Source: Saprospiraceae bacterium (lineage in GTDB: Bacteria; Bacteroidota; Bacteroidia; Chitinophagales; Saprospiraceae). Taken from it: a stretch of DNA of 64,000 nucleotides. The notes below the pieces were generated by a model. That model saw only the letters and a list, made by a program, of their open reading frames with translations. It was not told the DNA's origin and made no database searches. Below, piece after piece: positions 17,156 through 25,975 of the stretch. Location: the NCBI GenBank assembly GCA_013214355.1, contig JABSSL010000019.1, positions 53,593-117,592 of the forward strand. The letters are read 5' to 3'. The position numbers and the translations under genes were made by a program. The stretch's first letter is position 1; every line of letters starts with the position of its first letter.

Positions 17156-19792
17156 ATGAACCGTCTTAGATTTGTTTCTATTTGCGCAATCCTATTCCCG
17201 TACATTTTGTGGGCAACTCCCCTACCCTTGGATCTGGACTGGTCACAATGGCCTGCTCTCCCGCCTGCTCCTGAAGCAGAAATCCAACCAGGTCTAGCAG
17301 GCGCTTTTACAGGAATCCATGAAGACATGCTAATTGTGGCCGGAGGCGCAAATTTCCCTGATGGCCCGGCTTGGGATGGCGGAACCAAGGTTTTCCACAA
17401 GCAGGTGTATCTATTTGATTTACAGGCTAATAAATGGGTTAAAAACAAATTGTTTTATACGCCAGGGGCCATCGCTTATGGATTATCTATTAGCACCGAC
17501 AGAGGATTGATTTGTTTGGGAGGCCAGAACGAAAAAGAAACATTAGATGTCGTCACGATATTGCAATGGGATAAAGCAAGCTATGAATTAAAACAACAAG
17601 CCCTCCCCTCTTTACCCAGTCCATTGGCTAATCTCAGCGGAGATATTTTAGATAAATCAATATACATCGCTGGAACGAGCATAGAAACGGGCATAAAAGT
17701 TTTTGCTAGGTTAAATCTAGATGATTTAGCAAATGGCTGGCAGGAACTCACCCCCTGGCCTGGACCTCCCAGAACGCACGCAGTCGGAATCGTGCAAAAC
17801 AACGGAGAAACAAATTGTTTTTACCTCTTCAAAGGCAGGTATAAATCTGAGGATGCGGATACAACTACTTTTTTACCAGATAGCTGGATGTATAATCCAA
17901 AGACGGATAAATGGGCAGAACTCAAGTCTGACCGTGCAGCAAACTTTCCAATAGCCGCAGGTACCGGATTGGTCCTTGGCGCCAATCACATCCTACTGAT
18001 TGGCGGAGATAGTGGGTCCGTCTTTAACCAGATTGAGAAAAGGAATGCTGAGTTGGCTGGGAGTTCCGTGCCAAACCAAATCCGCCAAGAAAGAGACTCC
18101 TTAATGAAGTACCATCCTGGCTTTAGTAGCAACATCTGGTCCTTTCATACGATTACACAAACTTGGACTAGATTTGGAGAAATTCCTCATGCACCTCCAG
18201 TAACCACACAGGCCGTCAAATGGAATAGCAAGATCATTTTAGCTTCCGGTGAAATTTCTCCCTGTATCCGAACAGATGCAATGCAAGTGCTAGATATCAA
18301 GCAGCAACGAGCATTTGGATCCTTGAATTATTGGGTACTAGGCCTCTACCTGCTGCTGCTAGTTGGAATTGGTATTCGATTCTCCAAAAAGCAACTCTCT
18401 ACAGTCGATTTCTTTAAAGGGGGACAACGCATCCCTTCTTGGGCTGCCGGCTTAAGCATTTTTGGTACCCAACTCAGTGCCATTACATTTATGGCCATCC
18501 CTGCCAAAACTTTCGCCACGGATTGGTTGTACTTTTTCCTAATGATGACGATCATTATGGTATCGCCTTTGGTGATTCGATACTTTCTGCCCTTCTATCG
18601 TCGCTACAATCTAACGACGGCCTACGAATACTTAGAGCTGCGATTCAATCGATGGGTTCGATGGATCGGCAGTGTTATGTACATCTTCTTGCAGCTTGGT
18701 CGGCTTGGAATAGTATTACTTCTTCCCTCTATCGCTTTGTCAGTAGTTACGGGAATTCAAGTAGAGCTCTGCATACTTTCTATGGGTTTGCTAAGTATAT
18801 TATATACCGTCTTGGGTGGAATTGAAGCGGTGATATGGACCGATGTACTTCAGGTTATCGTGTTACTAGGTGGCGCCTTATTGTCCTTGGTCATTCTGTA
18901 CTTCCATCTTGACACAGCAGTTATTCAGTCATCTATCACCAGTTTTAATAAGACTCAGATTTTTGACTTTAACTGGAGTTTCTCCGCGCCAACATTTTGG
19001 GTCGTGATTATTGGAGGATTAGCGACCAACCTGATTTCCTACGGGAGTGATCAGACGGTGATACAACGCTATTTGACCACCACGGATGAGGAGAGTGCAG
19101 CCAAAAGTATTCGGATTGGTGCTTGGATGGCCTTGCCCTCTACTCTCATCTTCTTCACCCTAGGAACTTTGCTTTTTGTCTACTACCAGGCGGAACCTGA
19201 CTTACTAAACCCTACCTTAGAGAAGACCGACGCTGTATTTCCTTGGTTTATCATCAGTAGTCTTCCACAAGGAATTTCTGGCCTCTTGATTGCAGCGATT
19301 TTTGCCGCTTCTATGTCTAGCTTAGATAGTAGCATGAATTCTGTCTCGACAGTTCTTACTACAGATTTCTACCGGCTGTGGTATCCCAAGAGGTTGGAAA
19401 CCGATTATTTGCGGCTGGCAAAACTATTCACAATTATTATTGGTGTATTGGGAACTGCCTTAGCCTTAATGATGGCAAGCTGGGGCATCTCTTCTCTGTG
19501 GGATCAATTTAATATGATAATCGGTCTCTTTGCAGGAGGATTGGGTGGCGTTTTTCTGCTTGGAATCTTCAATGCCAAAGCAAATGCAGGGGGAGCTCTC
19601 CTGGGGTTATTAGTCAGTGGTTTGTTACAGTACTACATCAAAGAATACAGCTCCATTCATCTCTTGCTCTACGCCTTTACAGGGCTTAGTAGCAGTTTTC
19701 TTTTGGGAAGTCTCTTTAGTTTAGGATTTAGGCAAACGAACCCAAAGGCTCCCCGTTTTACTTTTCAACAACTTAAACAGCTGAAGTCATGA
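17156..19792 (+). CDS. Kelch-type mutarotase fused to sodium:solute symporter (sialic-acid-type transporter)
   Basis: The protein is 878 residues from the ATG at 17156; an in-frame TTG at 17099 is less likely because the signal peptide begins at MNRLRFVSICAILF. Residues of about 28-370 form a Kelch beta-propeller resembling the NanM/YjhT sialic acid mutarotase family. From about residue 390 a sodium:solute symporter (SSS) domain of 12 or more helices follows (first helix WVLGLYLLLLVGIGI). The propeller would sit in the periplasm and feed the transporter. The stop overlaps the ATG of an N-acetylneuraminate lyase gene (ATGA), supporting sialic acid or a related 2-keto sugar acid as the substrate. 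Specificity is inferred from family and neighbour. Confidence 0.85.
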   Translation: MNRLRFVSICAILFPYILWATPLPLDLDWSQWPALPPAPEAEIQPGLAGAFTGIHEDMLIVAGGANFPDGPAWDGGTKVFHKQVYLFDLQANKWVKNKLFYTPGAIAYGLSISTDRGLICLGGQNEKETLDVVTILQWDKASYELKQQALPSLPSPLANLSGDILDKSIYIAGTSIETGIKVFARLNLDDLANGWQELTPWPGPPRTHAVGIVQNNGETNCFYLFKGRYKSEDADTTTFLPDSWMYNPKTDKWAELKSDRAANFPIAAGTGLVLGANHILLIGGDSGSVFNQIEKRNAELAGSSVPNQIRQERDSLMKYHPGFSSNIWSFHTITQTWTRFGEIPHAPPVTTQAVKWNSKIILASGEISPCIRTDAMQVLDIKQQRAFGSLNYWVLGLYLLLLVGIGIRFSKKQLSTVDFFKGGQRIPSWAAGLSIFGTQLSAITFMAIPAKTFATDWLYFFLMMTIIMVSPLVIRYFLPFYRRYNLTTAYEYLELRFNRWVRWIGSVMYIFLQLGRLGIVLLLPSIALSVVTGIQVELCILSMGLLSILYTVLGGIEAVIWTDVLQVIVLLGGALLSLVILYFHLDTAVIQSSITSFNKTQIFDFNWSFSAPTFWVVIIGGLATNLISYGSDQTVIQRYLTTTDEESAAKSIRIGAWMALPSTLIFFTLGTLLFVYYQAEPDLLNPTLEKTDAVFPWFIISSLPQGISGLLIAAIFAASMSSLDSSMNSVSTVLTTDFYRLWYPKRLETDYLRLAKLFTIIIGVLGTALALMMASWGISSLWDQFNMIIGLFAGGLGGVFLLGIFNAKANAGGALLGLLVSGLLQYYIKEYSSIHLLLYAFTGLSSSFLLGSLFSLGFRQTNPKAPRFTFQQLKQLKS

Positions 19793-20697
19793 AAAAACTG
19801 ACCGGATTAATTGCTGCGCCATTCACCCCATTCAATTCTGCAGGAGAACTTGCTTTAGATCAAATTGATCAGCTGGCAGCTTTATACGAAAAGAATGGAG
19901 TCCAAGGGGCATTTATCTGCGGCACTACCGGTGAAGGCGCCTCCCTCTCTACTCAAGAAAAAAAACAAGTCATGAAGCGCTGGGGAGAGGTAAAAGGCAA
20001 GGTTACCTCCATTTTCATGGTGGGCGGTACAAGTATGACCGAAATGCAGGAATTAGCGGCGCTAGCCGTATCTGAAAAGATGGATGGAATAGCTATTCTC
20101 TGTCCGTACTTCCTCAAACCAAAAGATGTAGAAGAGTTGGTGAAGTATTGCGCATTGATCGCAAGTAAGGCCCCTTCCCTACCCTTTTACTACTATCATA
20201 TACCTGCCATCACCGACGGATATTTTTCCATGTTGAAATTTCTAGAATTAGCAGATATGTCGATACCCAATCTAGCAGGCATAAAGTACACTCACGCAAA
20301 TATCATGGAATACCATGCTTGCCGACGATTCAAGGATGGCAAGTACAGCATTTTATGGGGGACGGATGAGGCATTGCTATCAGGTTTGGTAATTGGTGTT
20401 GAGGGTGCTGTGGGTAGCACCTATAATTATGCAGCTCCCTTGTACAATGAATTGATTAGTGCATTCAGATCAGGAGATTTAGAAAAGGCCGAAAGGCTCC
20501 AATTTAAATCGGTAAAGATGGTTCAATTACTGCAAAAATATGGAGGAATTGGCGCGGGGAAAGCCTTCATGAAGATAATTGGAGTGGACTGCGGTTGGTT
20601 TCGTCCACCAGTCCACTCCCCTACTGAGTCCGTGGTTACAGCATTGAATGCTGACTTAGAAGAAATGGGCTTCTTTGATTTTTGTAGTAAAAAATAG
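19789..20697 (+). CDS. nanA: N-acetylneuraminate lyase-like aldolase (DapA/NanA superfamily)
   Basis: The 302-residue class I aldolase has the pyruvate-binding motif GTTGEG (45-50), the tyrosine of the YYYHIP segment (Tyr136) and the Schiff-base lysine in GIKYTH (Lys166), in positions matching N-acetylneuraminate lyases. It would cleave N-acetylneuraminate to N-acetylmannosamine and pyruvate in the cytoplasm. It overlaps the transporter-mutarotase gene by four bases, so uptake and cleavage are coupled. No epimerase or kinase gene for N-acetylmannosamine lies in the window. Other members of the superfamily act on different 2-keto acids; the NanA call rests mainly on the neighbour and the HIP segment. 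Confidence 0.82.
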   Translation: MKKLTGLIAAPFTPFNSAGELALDQIDQLAALYEKNGVQGAFICGTTGEGASLSTQEKKQVMKRWGEVKGKVTSIFMVGGTSMTEMQELAALAVSEKMDGIAILCPYFLKPKDVEELVKYCALIASKAPSLPFYYYHIPAITDGYFSMLKFLELADMSIPNLAGIKYTHANIMEYHACRRFKDGKYSILWGTDEALLSGLVIGVEGAVGSTYNYAAPLYNELISAFRSGDLEKAERLQFKSVKMVQLLQKYGGIGAGKAFMKIIGVDCGWFRPPVHSPTESVVTALNADLEEMGFFDFCSKK

Positions 20698-20721
20698 AAG
20701 CTATTCTGGAGAACATTAAGC

Positions 20722-21447
20722 TTATTCTTTCTCCATTTCGGTAATGACCATATTTAGTAACTCAAAGATTTGCTTGTCAGTGCCATCGATGGAACGGCGA
20801 AGCCAAAATGCTGGGGCTGTCACCGCCTCATACCAACTTGATTCTCCAGAAACATTGTCTGCATACCCTCTAAATACATCTTGCATCGATCCATCAGTAG
20901 TCCCCCCTTTTTGCTGAACCTTTTGCAGATAGTTGCTGCTCATTCCTTTTATCCGCTTAGGATTACTATGTAGATACATATAAGCATCCTTGTAAGTATT
21001 CGCCATGCCTTCAAGGTAGTTTGTGTAGGCAGTCTTAATCAAACTCCGGAAGAACGGATTAGCCAATACGGTCTTGACGTCAGCTTTGACTTTTGAGATA
21101 AATTCAGGATTATAGTGCCCAAAAGAAGTATTGCTGTTGAAATCCATATCTCCTTTATGCGGCCCTGAGAGAAACACTGGCACCCCATAAGTTGCTTCCA
21201 ATACATCCAATGACACGTACTTCTTGGCCATACCATACTTGGACCTGAATCCTTCTGGTAACCAAGTTTCATGCTCTTCCCAGCTGGGTTGGAAATCATA
21301 GCTAAGTAGTTTCCATAAGGTTACTACCTCCATTATTTTATAGGCGCCAGGTGTCTGGCTATCCGTTGATAGCTTTTGAATAGCTTTAAAACCTGTTGCG
21401 GTAAACAATAGACATAGGGAAACAATTACAATGGACCATTTTTTCAT
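20722..21447 (-). CDS. Secreted hypothetical protein
   Basis: The protein is 241 residues from the ATG at 21447 (MKKWSIVIVSLCLLFTATGF), which gives a clean signal peptide; a longer frame from 21483 adds 12 unlikely residues. The mature part is alpha-helical and charged, with WLPEGFRSKYGMAKKYVSLD and a Trp/Tyr-rich C-terminal part (SSWYEAVTAPAFWLRRSIDG). I do not recognise a family. It converges with the nanA-like gene (24-base gap). It is probably periplasmic or surface-associated. Confidence 0.6.
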   Translation of the reverse strand: MKKWSIVIVSLCLLFTATGFKAIQKLSTDSQTPGAYKIMEVVTLWKLLSYDFQPSWEEHETWLPEGFRSKYGMAKKYVSLDVLEATYGVPVFLSGPHKGDMDFNSNTSFGHYNPEFISKVKADVKTVLANPFFRSLIKTAYTNYLEGMANTYKDAYMYLHSNPKRIKGMSSNYLQKVQQKGGTTDGSMQDVFRGYADNVSGESSWYEAVTAPAFWLRRSIDGTDKQIFELLNMVITEMEKE

Positions 21448-22001
21448 CAGAAATACATTTATTGTTGGGTTAGTTAAAAGCAAATGAAAAAGTAGATTGA
21501 ACTCAGAGCTTGTTTGCCTAAGTAACCTATATTTTGATCTTGGAGACGGGGATATTAAGGAGGAAAACCTCTGGGGGTTATTGATTACTAAGTTCTAATG
21601 ATAAATGTACTACTAAATCTAGGCATTTTACAAGGACAGTTTCCAGTCATTACCACAAAAACCAAGAAACTAACTTGAACAGACAAATAGATATCTTGCT
21701 GACTGCTAATGCTTTGCGCTTCTAACGTCACCATAAAAACAGTAGTAACAAAGAGACTGAGTTACTTTTAGGACCCAAAACTTTATGGGACGCTGATGTG
21801 CCCCATGGAAAGGGAGAGATTGAGCCCAGTAACAAAGGATCCAATGGAGTGCTCTTTAACTTCCAGAGCAATATACATCCGACTAGTACAAATCCTAAGT
21901 CCCCTACTCTATTTTCCTCCGTCAACTTATAAGCATAAAGCTATGTGTTCCCAGCATTTTCCGTATCTTTCTCACTGAAAACGTTAACGAAGACCAACAA
22001 C
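21448..22001. other. 554-base divergent intergenic region
   Basis: No gene, tRNA or clear hairpin could be supported. It separates a leftward secreted protein from the rightward 22-30 kb operon and should contain the promoter of that operon, but no convincing TTG/TAnnTTTG pair was found near 22002. Confidence 0.5.
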
Positions 22002-25000
22002 ATGAATATCGGCATTAGCAAGCTAGCCCAAGCTTCCCTATCTATTTGTGGATTCTTAGGGCTTACCCTCTTTTTTACTCAATGTAGCCCTGTCCAGGAA
22101 GCTGCAGTACCCTTCCAAAAAGGTGATCACATCATATTGATTGGCAATAATTTAGGTTCAAGAATGATGAACTATGGGCACTTCGAGACCGAGTTGCATC
22201 TAAGGTACCCAGATAGCCTTCTATATGTCCGAAATATGTGTGACGGCGGTAATACACCCGGATTTAGACCTCATTCAGGCAGAATTTCTCCCTGGGCATT
22301 TCCGGGCGCGGAAGTCTATCAAACTGAATTGACCAAGAATTCAGGAAGTAGAGGACATTTTGAAACACCAGATGAATGGATCACTAGACACGAAGCCGAT
22401 ATTATCTTGGCATTTTTCGGTTATAATGAGTCTTTTCAAGGTGCTGCAGGTCTTGACACATATAAAGCTGAATTACAAGCTTTTATTGACCATACACTAG
22501 CGCAAAAATACAATGGAAAGACCAGTCCTCAATTGGTTTTGGTTTCACCAATTGCATTCGAAGATCTTTCGGATATTCAGGATACACCTGATGGAAAGAC
22601 CGAAAACGAAAACTTACAGCTCTATACTGCAGCCATGGCTGAAATAGCTAGTGGTAATGGAATTCCATTCATTGACCTATATACACCTTCACAAAACTGG
22701 TTCGCCACGAATGATCAACCCTTGACGCTTGATGGTTGCCAGCTCAAGGATGAAGGCTATCAACTACTGGCCAAGGAGCTCACTAACCAAGTTTTTGGTG
22801 TAAAAAAGAAGGTATCCAATGAACATCGAGAATTAGTACACGAGGCCGTGCAGGAAAAAAACTGGTTCTGGCACAATGACTTCAAGATTCCGAATGGCGT
22901 GCACGTATTCGGACGAAGATACAAACCGTTTGGACCGGATAACTATCCAGCTGAATTGGTGAAAATTAGGGAGATGACCGGTGTGAGAGATTTGGCCATC
23001 TGGGCAGCTGCCAAAGGAGAGAAAATGGACCTAGCTGCTGCTGATGCACAAACCTCTACCCTACCCCCAGTACAAACCAATTACAAGCCGAGTGAAAAAA
23101 ATGGAGACCCAGAATATCTATATGGTGAGGATGCTTTGGCCAAATTGACCGTAGCTAACGGATATAAAATAGAGCTTTTTGCCTCAGAAAAAGAGTTTGA
23201 TGATTTGGCAAACCCAGTACAATTATCCTTTGACAACAAAGGACGACTTTGGGTTGCTACCATGCCAACCTATCCCCACTATCGCCCGGGTGACGCTCGC
23301 CCTAATGACAAGTTGATCATCTTGGAAGATACGGACGGAGATGGCAAAGCAGACAAACAAACTACTTTTGCGGATGACTTACATATTCCAGCCGGTTTCG
23401 AATTCGCACCTGAAGGAGTTTACGTTTCCCAGGGAACCAATCTGGTACTTCTTCGAGATACAGATGGTGATGATAAAGCGGATCAAAAGGAAATCATTCT
23501 GAGTGGATTTGACGATCATGACACGCATCACGTCATTAGTGCCTTTTGTGCAGATCCATCCGGTGCCTTGTACATGGGAGAAGGGGTATTTCTGCATACC
23601 AATGTAGAAACGGCTTACGGCCCAATCAGAGGAACGAATGGTGGCTTCTTCAGATACGCTCCACAGCGTCACCACTTGGAAAGAACCGCACAATTGTCCA
23701 TTCCTAATCCTTGGGGAATTGCGTTTGATGAATGGGGACAGAACTTTTTTGCGGAGACCTCTGGCCCGGATATGCGCTGGATGATGCCAGGTACCGTTAA
23801 ACCTAGGTATGGAGTAGCTACCCATAAATCATACAATCTAATTGAAGATGAACATCGAGTGAGGCCTACTTCTGGGCTAGAATTTGTGTCAAGCCGACAT
23901 TTCCCGGACGATGTTCAAGGTGATCTGCTAATCAATAATACCATTGGATTCTTGGGAACCAAGCAACATACGATGGTCGATGGTGAAACAGGTTTTGAAA
24001 GCCAGCACCGACAGGATTTGATAGTTGGAGATGACAAGAACTTTAGACCGGTAGACATGGAATTTGCTCCAGACGGTTCGCTGTACATTGTTGATTGGCA
24101 CAATGTATTAATTGGCCACATGCAGCATAATGCTCGAGACCCATATAGAGATCATGTACATGGCCGTATCTATCGAGTAACCTATCCCTCTCGCCCCTTA
24201 TTAGAGCCCGCGAAAGTGGATGGAGCAAGCATAGAAGAATTGCTAGCCAACCTTACTCTTCCAGAATATCGCACGCGCTATCGAACACGTAGAGAATTGC
24301 GTGCTCGTGATGCCGATGAAGTCCTTGCTAAACTTTCTACCTGGGCTGCAGGTCTTAATAAAGAAGACGAGCGGTATGAACATCACCTATTGGAAGGACT
24401 TTGGGTGAGCTGGGGCCTAAATCGAATTGATGATAAGCTATTAAGACAACTATTGAAGGCCAAGGACTTCAGAGCAAGAACAGCAGCTGTCAAGGTACTA
24501 CGCTACGCTGGGCATCAGATTGATGACCAGGCGGATCTACTATTGAAAGCTGCGAGCGATCCGCATAACCGAGTCCGGCTAGAAGCATTAGTCGCTGGAT
24601 CTTGGCTTTCTCCGGAAAAAGGTATTCCCGTGGTCGAAAAAGCTGGAGAAATGCCCTTGGATGATTGGATGAAGCCTGCTCATGAGACTGCTCTAGCGCA
24701 TTTAAAAGGTCACAGTGTGAGTAATCCTCCCCAGGAGAAGCTAAGGACACATTTGACCGACGTGAAGGAACGAGCCTTATTCTTTAAGGGACATGAAATC
24801 TACCAACGCGAAGGATTCTGCGGAACCTGTCATCAGAAAGATGGAAAGGGACTGTCTGCTTCTGGCTTCCCACCACTGGCTGGTACTAGATGGGTAAATG
24901 AAAGTGAGGATCGGTTAATTAAGCTGGTCCTGAAAGGACTAATGGGCCCCATTACGGTACTCGGAAAAGATTATCCGGGTCAAGTTCCTATGACTCCCTA

Positions 25001-25190
25001 CGAAGGCCTTTTAAATGATGAGGAAATAGCCGCTGTCTTAACCTACGTCCGCAACTCCTTCGGGAATACGGCTTCTGCTATTACCGCAGAAAAAGTCAAA
25101 GAAGTACGAGCATTAACGGATGGGAAATCTGGGTTTTATTCGCCAGAAGAATTGTTAAAGCAGCACCCACACGAAAAGGTAGTGCAATAA
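22002..25190 (+). CDS. Multidomain lipoprotein: SGNH hydrolase + PVC-type dehydrogenase propeller + HEAT + cytochrome c
   Basis: The protein is 1,062 residues from the ATG at 22002, where a lipoprotein signal begins (lipobox Cys28, FFTQC). Residues of about 45-270 look like an SGNH/GDSL esterase-like domain with altered motifs (LIGNNLGSRM instead of GDS). About 350-720 is a PVC-type membrane-bound dehydrogenase beta-propeller with Asp-rich turns (DTDGDGKADK). About 740-900 is helical and HEAT-like. A C-terminal cytochrome c carries CGTCH (codons 24819-24833). Such proteins pass electrons from an exported sugar or alcohol oxidation to the envelope. It is first in a run with an alpha/beta hydrolase and aldolase. 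The substrate is unknown. Confidence 0.85.
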   Translation: MNIGISKLAQASLSICGFLGLTLFFTQCSPVQEAAVPFQKGDHIILIGNNLGSRMMNYGHFETELHLRYPDSLLYVRNMCDGGNTPGFRPHSGRISPWAFPGAEVYQTELTKNSGSRGHFETPDEWITRHEADIILAFFGYNESFQGAAGLDTYKAELQAFIDHTLAQKYNGKTSPQLVLVSPIAFEDLSDIQDTPDGKTENENLQLYTAAMAEIASGNGIPFIDLYTPSQNWFATNDQPLTLDGCQLKDEGYQLLAKELTNQVFGVKKKVSNEHRELVHEAVQEKNWFWHNDFKIPNGVHVFGRRYKPFGPDNYPAELVKIREMTGVRDLAIWAAAKGEKMDLAAADAQTSTLPPVQTNYKPSEKNGDPEYLYGEDALAKLTVANGYKIELFASEKEFDDLANPVQLSFDNKGRLWVATMPTYPHYRPGDARPNDKLIILEDTDGDGKADKQTTFADDLHIPAGFEFAPEGVYVSQGTNLVLLRDTDGDDKADQKEIILSGFDDHDTHHVISAFCADPSGALYMGEGVFLHTNVETAYGPIRGTNGGFFRYAPQRHHLERTAQLSIPNPWGIAFDEWGQNFFAETSGPDMRWMMPGTVKPRYGVATHKSYNLIEDEHRVRPTSGLEFVSSRHFPDDVQGDLLINNTIGFLGTKQHTMVDGETGFESQHRQDLIVGDDKNFRPVDMEFAPDGSLYIVDWHNVLIGHMQHNARDPYRDHVHGRIYRVTYPSRPLLEPAKVDGASIEELLANLTLPEYRTRYRTRRELRARDADEVLAKLSTWAAGLNKEDERYEHHLLEGLWVSWGLNRIDDKLLRQLLKAKDFRARTAAVKVLRYAGHQIDDQADLLLKAASDPHNRVRLEALVAGSWLSPEKGIPVVEKAGEMPLDDWMKPAHETALAHLKGHSVSNPPQEKLRTHLTDVKERALFFKGHEIYQREGFCGTCHQKDGKGLSASGFPPLAGTRWVNESEDRLIKLVLKGLMGPITVLGKDYPGQVPMTPYEGLLNDEEIAAVLTYVRNSFGNTASAITAEKVKEVRALTDGKSGFYSPEELLKQHPHEKVVQ

Positions 25191-25204
25191 GATTAGTACA
25201 GTAC

Positions 25205-25975
25205 ATGCAAACTCAGCTCGTTTACCAAAGCTCAGGCGAAGGTAGTCCTTTTCATTTCCAACATGGTTTGGGATCGAATCTGACTCAGCCACAAGGGCTA
25301 TTAGCGAACTTAGAAGGAGTGCGACTTATATCAATGGATTGTCCTGGACATGGAGCGGCAGCACTCCCTCCGGATTTTACCCCCTCCTTTGCCTTTTATT
25401 CGCAGCAGGTCATACAATTAATGGATCAGTTGCAAATCTCAGAAGCTATATTTGGTGGCATCTCGATGGGAGCAGGAATCTCTACCTACATAGCCCTACA
25501 TTACCCGGAAAGAGTGAAAGCTTTGGTACTCGTGCGCCCCGCCTGGCTGGATCAAGGCACGCCTGAGAATCTAAAAATTTTGCTCACTGCTTCTGATTAT
25601 ATCGATCAGGCTGGAAATATAGAGGGATTCAAACAAGAGCCAAGCTTCCAGACTATTCACAGGACTGTACCCAATGCGGCTCGCTCCGTCCTTGGGGTAT
25701 TTGCCGAAACTCAACGAGCGGAAATCTCAAGGGTTCTCCGAGCTATGGTAAAGGATCAGCCATTTGAAGATATCAGTCGGCTGCAGAATATCAAGTCCCC
25801 TACCCTGATAATTGGCAACGAAGATGACCCACTGCATCCTTACCGTATGGCTGAAACTATGCATCAGCACCTACCTAATAGCAAACTAGAAAAAGTTATT
25901 TCTCGCTATATTGATGATGTTGAACATCGTCAAACTGTAGTTCAAATTGTATCAAAATTTATTGACAATCTATGA
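25205..25975 (+). CDS. Alpha/beta hydrolase
   Basis: The 256-residue cytoplasmic hydrolase shows the oxyanion motif QHGLGSN (19-25), the nucleophile elbow GGISMGAG (Ser87), a likely acid in GNEDDP and a C-terminal histidine in VEHRQT. It starts 14 bases after the large cytochrome lipoprotein and overlaps the next gene by four bases (ATGA), so it belongs to the same operon. It may hydrolyse an ester or lactone produced by the oxidoreductase upstream. A lactonase role would fit an oxidative sugar route but is inference. Confidence 0.82.
   Translation: MQTQLVYQSSGEGSPFHFQHGLGSNLTQPQGLLANLEGVRLISMDCPGHGAAALPPDFTPSFAFYSQQVIQLMDQLQISEAIFGGISMGAGISTYIALHYPERVKALVLVRPAWLDQGTPENLKILLTASDYIDQAGNIEGFKQEPSFQTIHRTVPNAARSVLGVFAETQRAEISRVLRAMVKDQPFEDISRLQNIKSPTLIIGNEDDPLHPYRMAETMHQHLPNSKLEKVISRYIDDVEHRQTVVQIVSKFIDNL

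Noticed and set aside
23379..23825. A 148-codon leftward frame
   Set aside because: It is antisense inside the large PVC-type lipoprotein gene, with no recognisable protein features.
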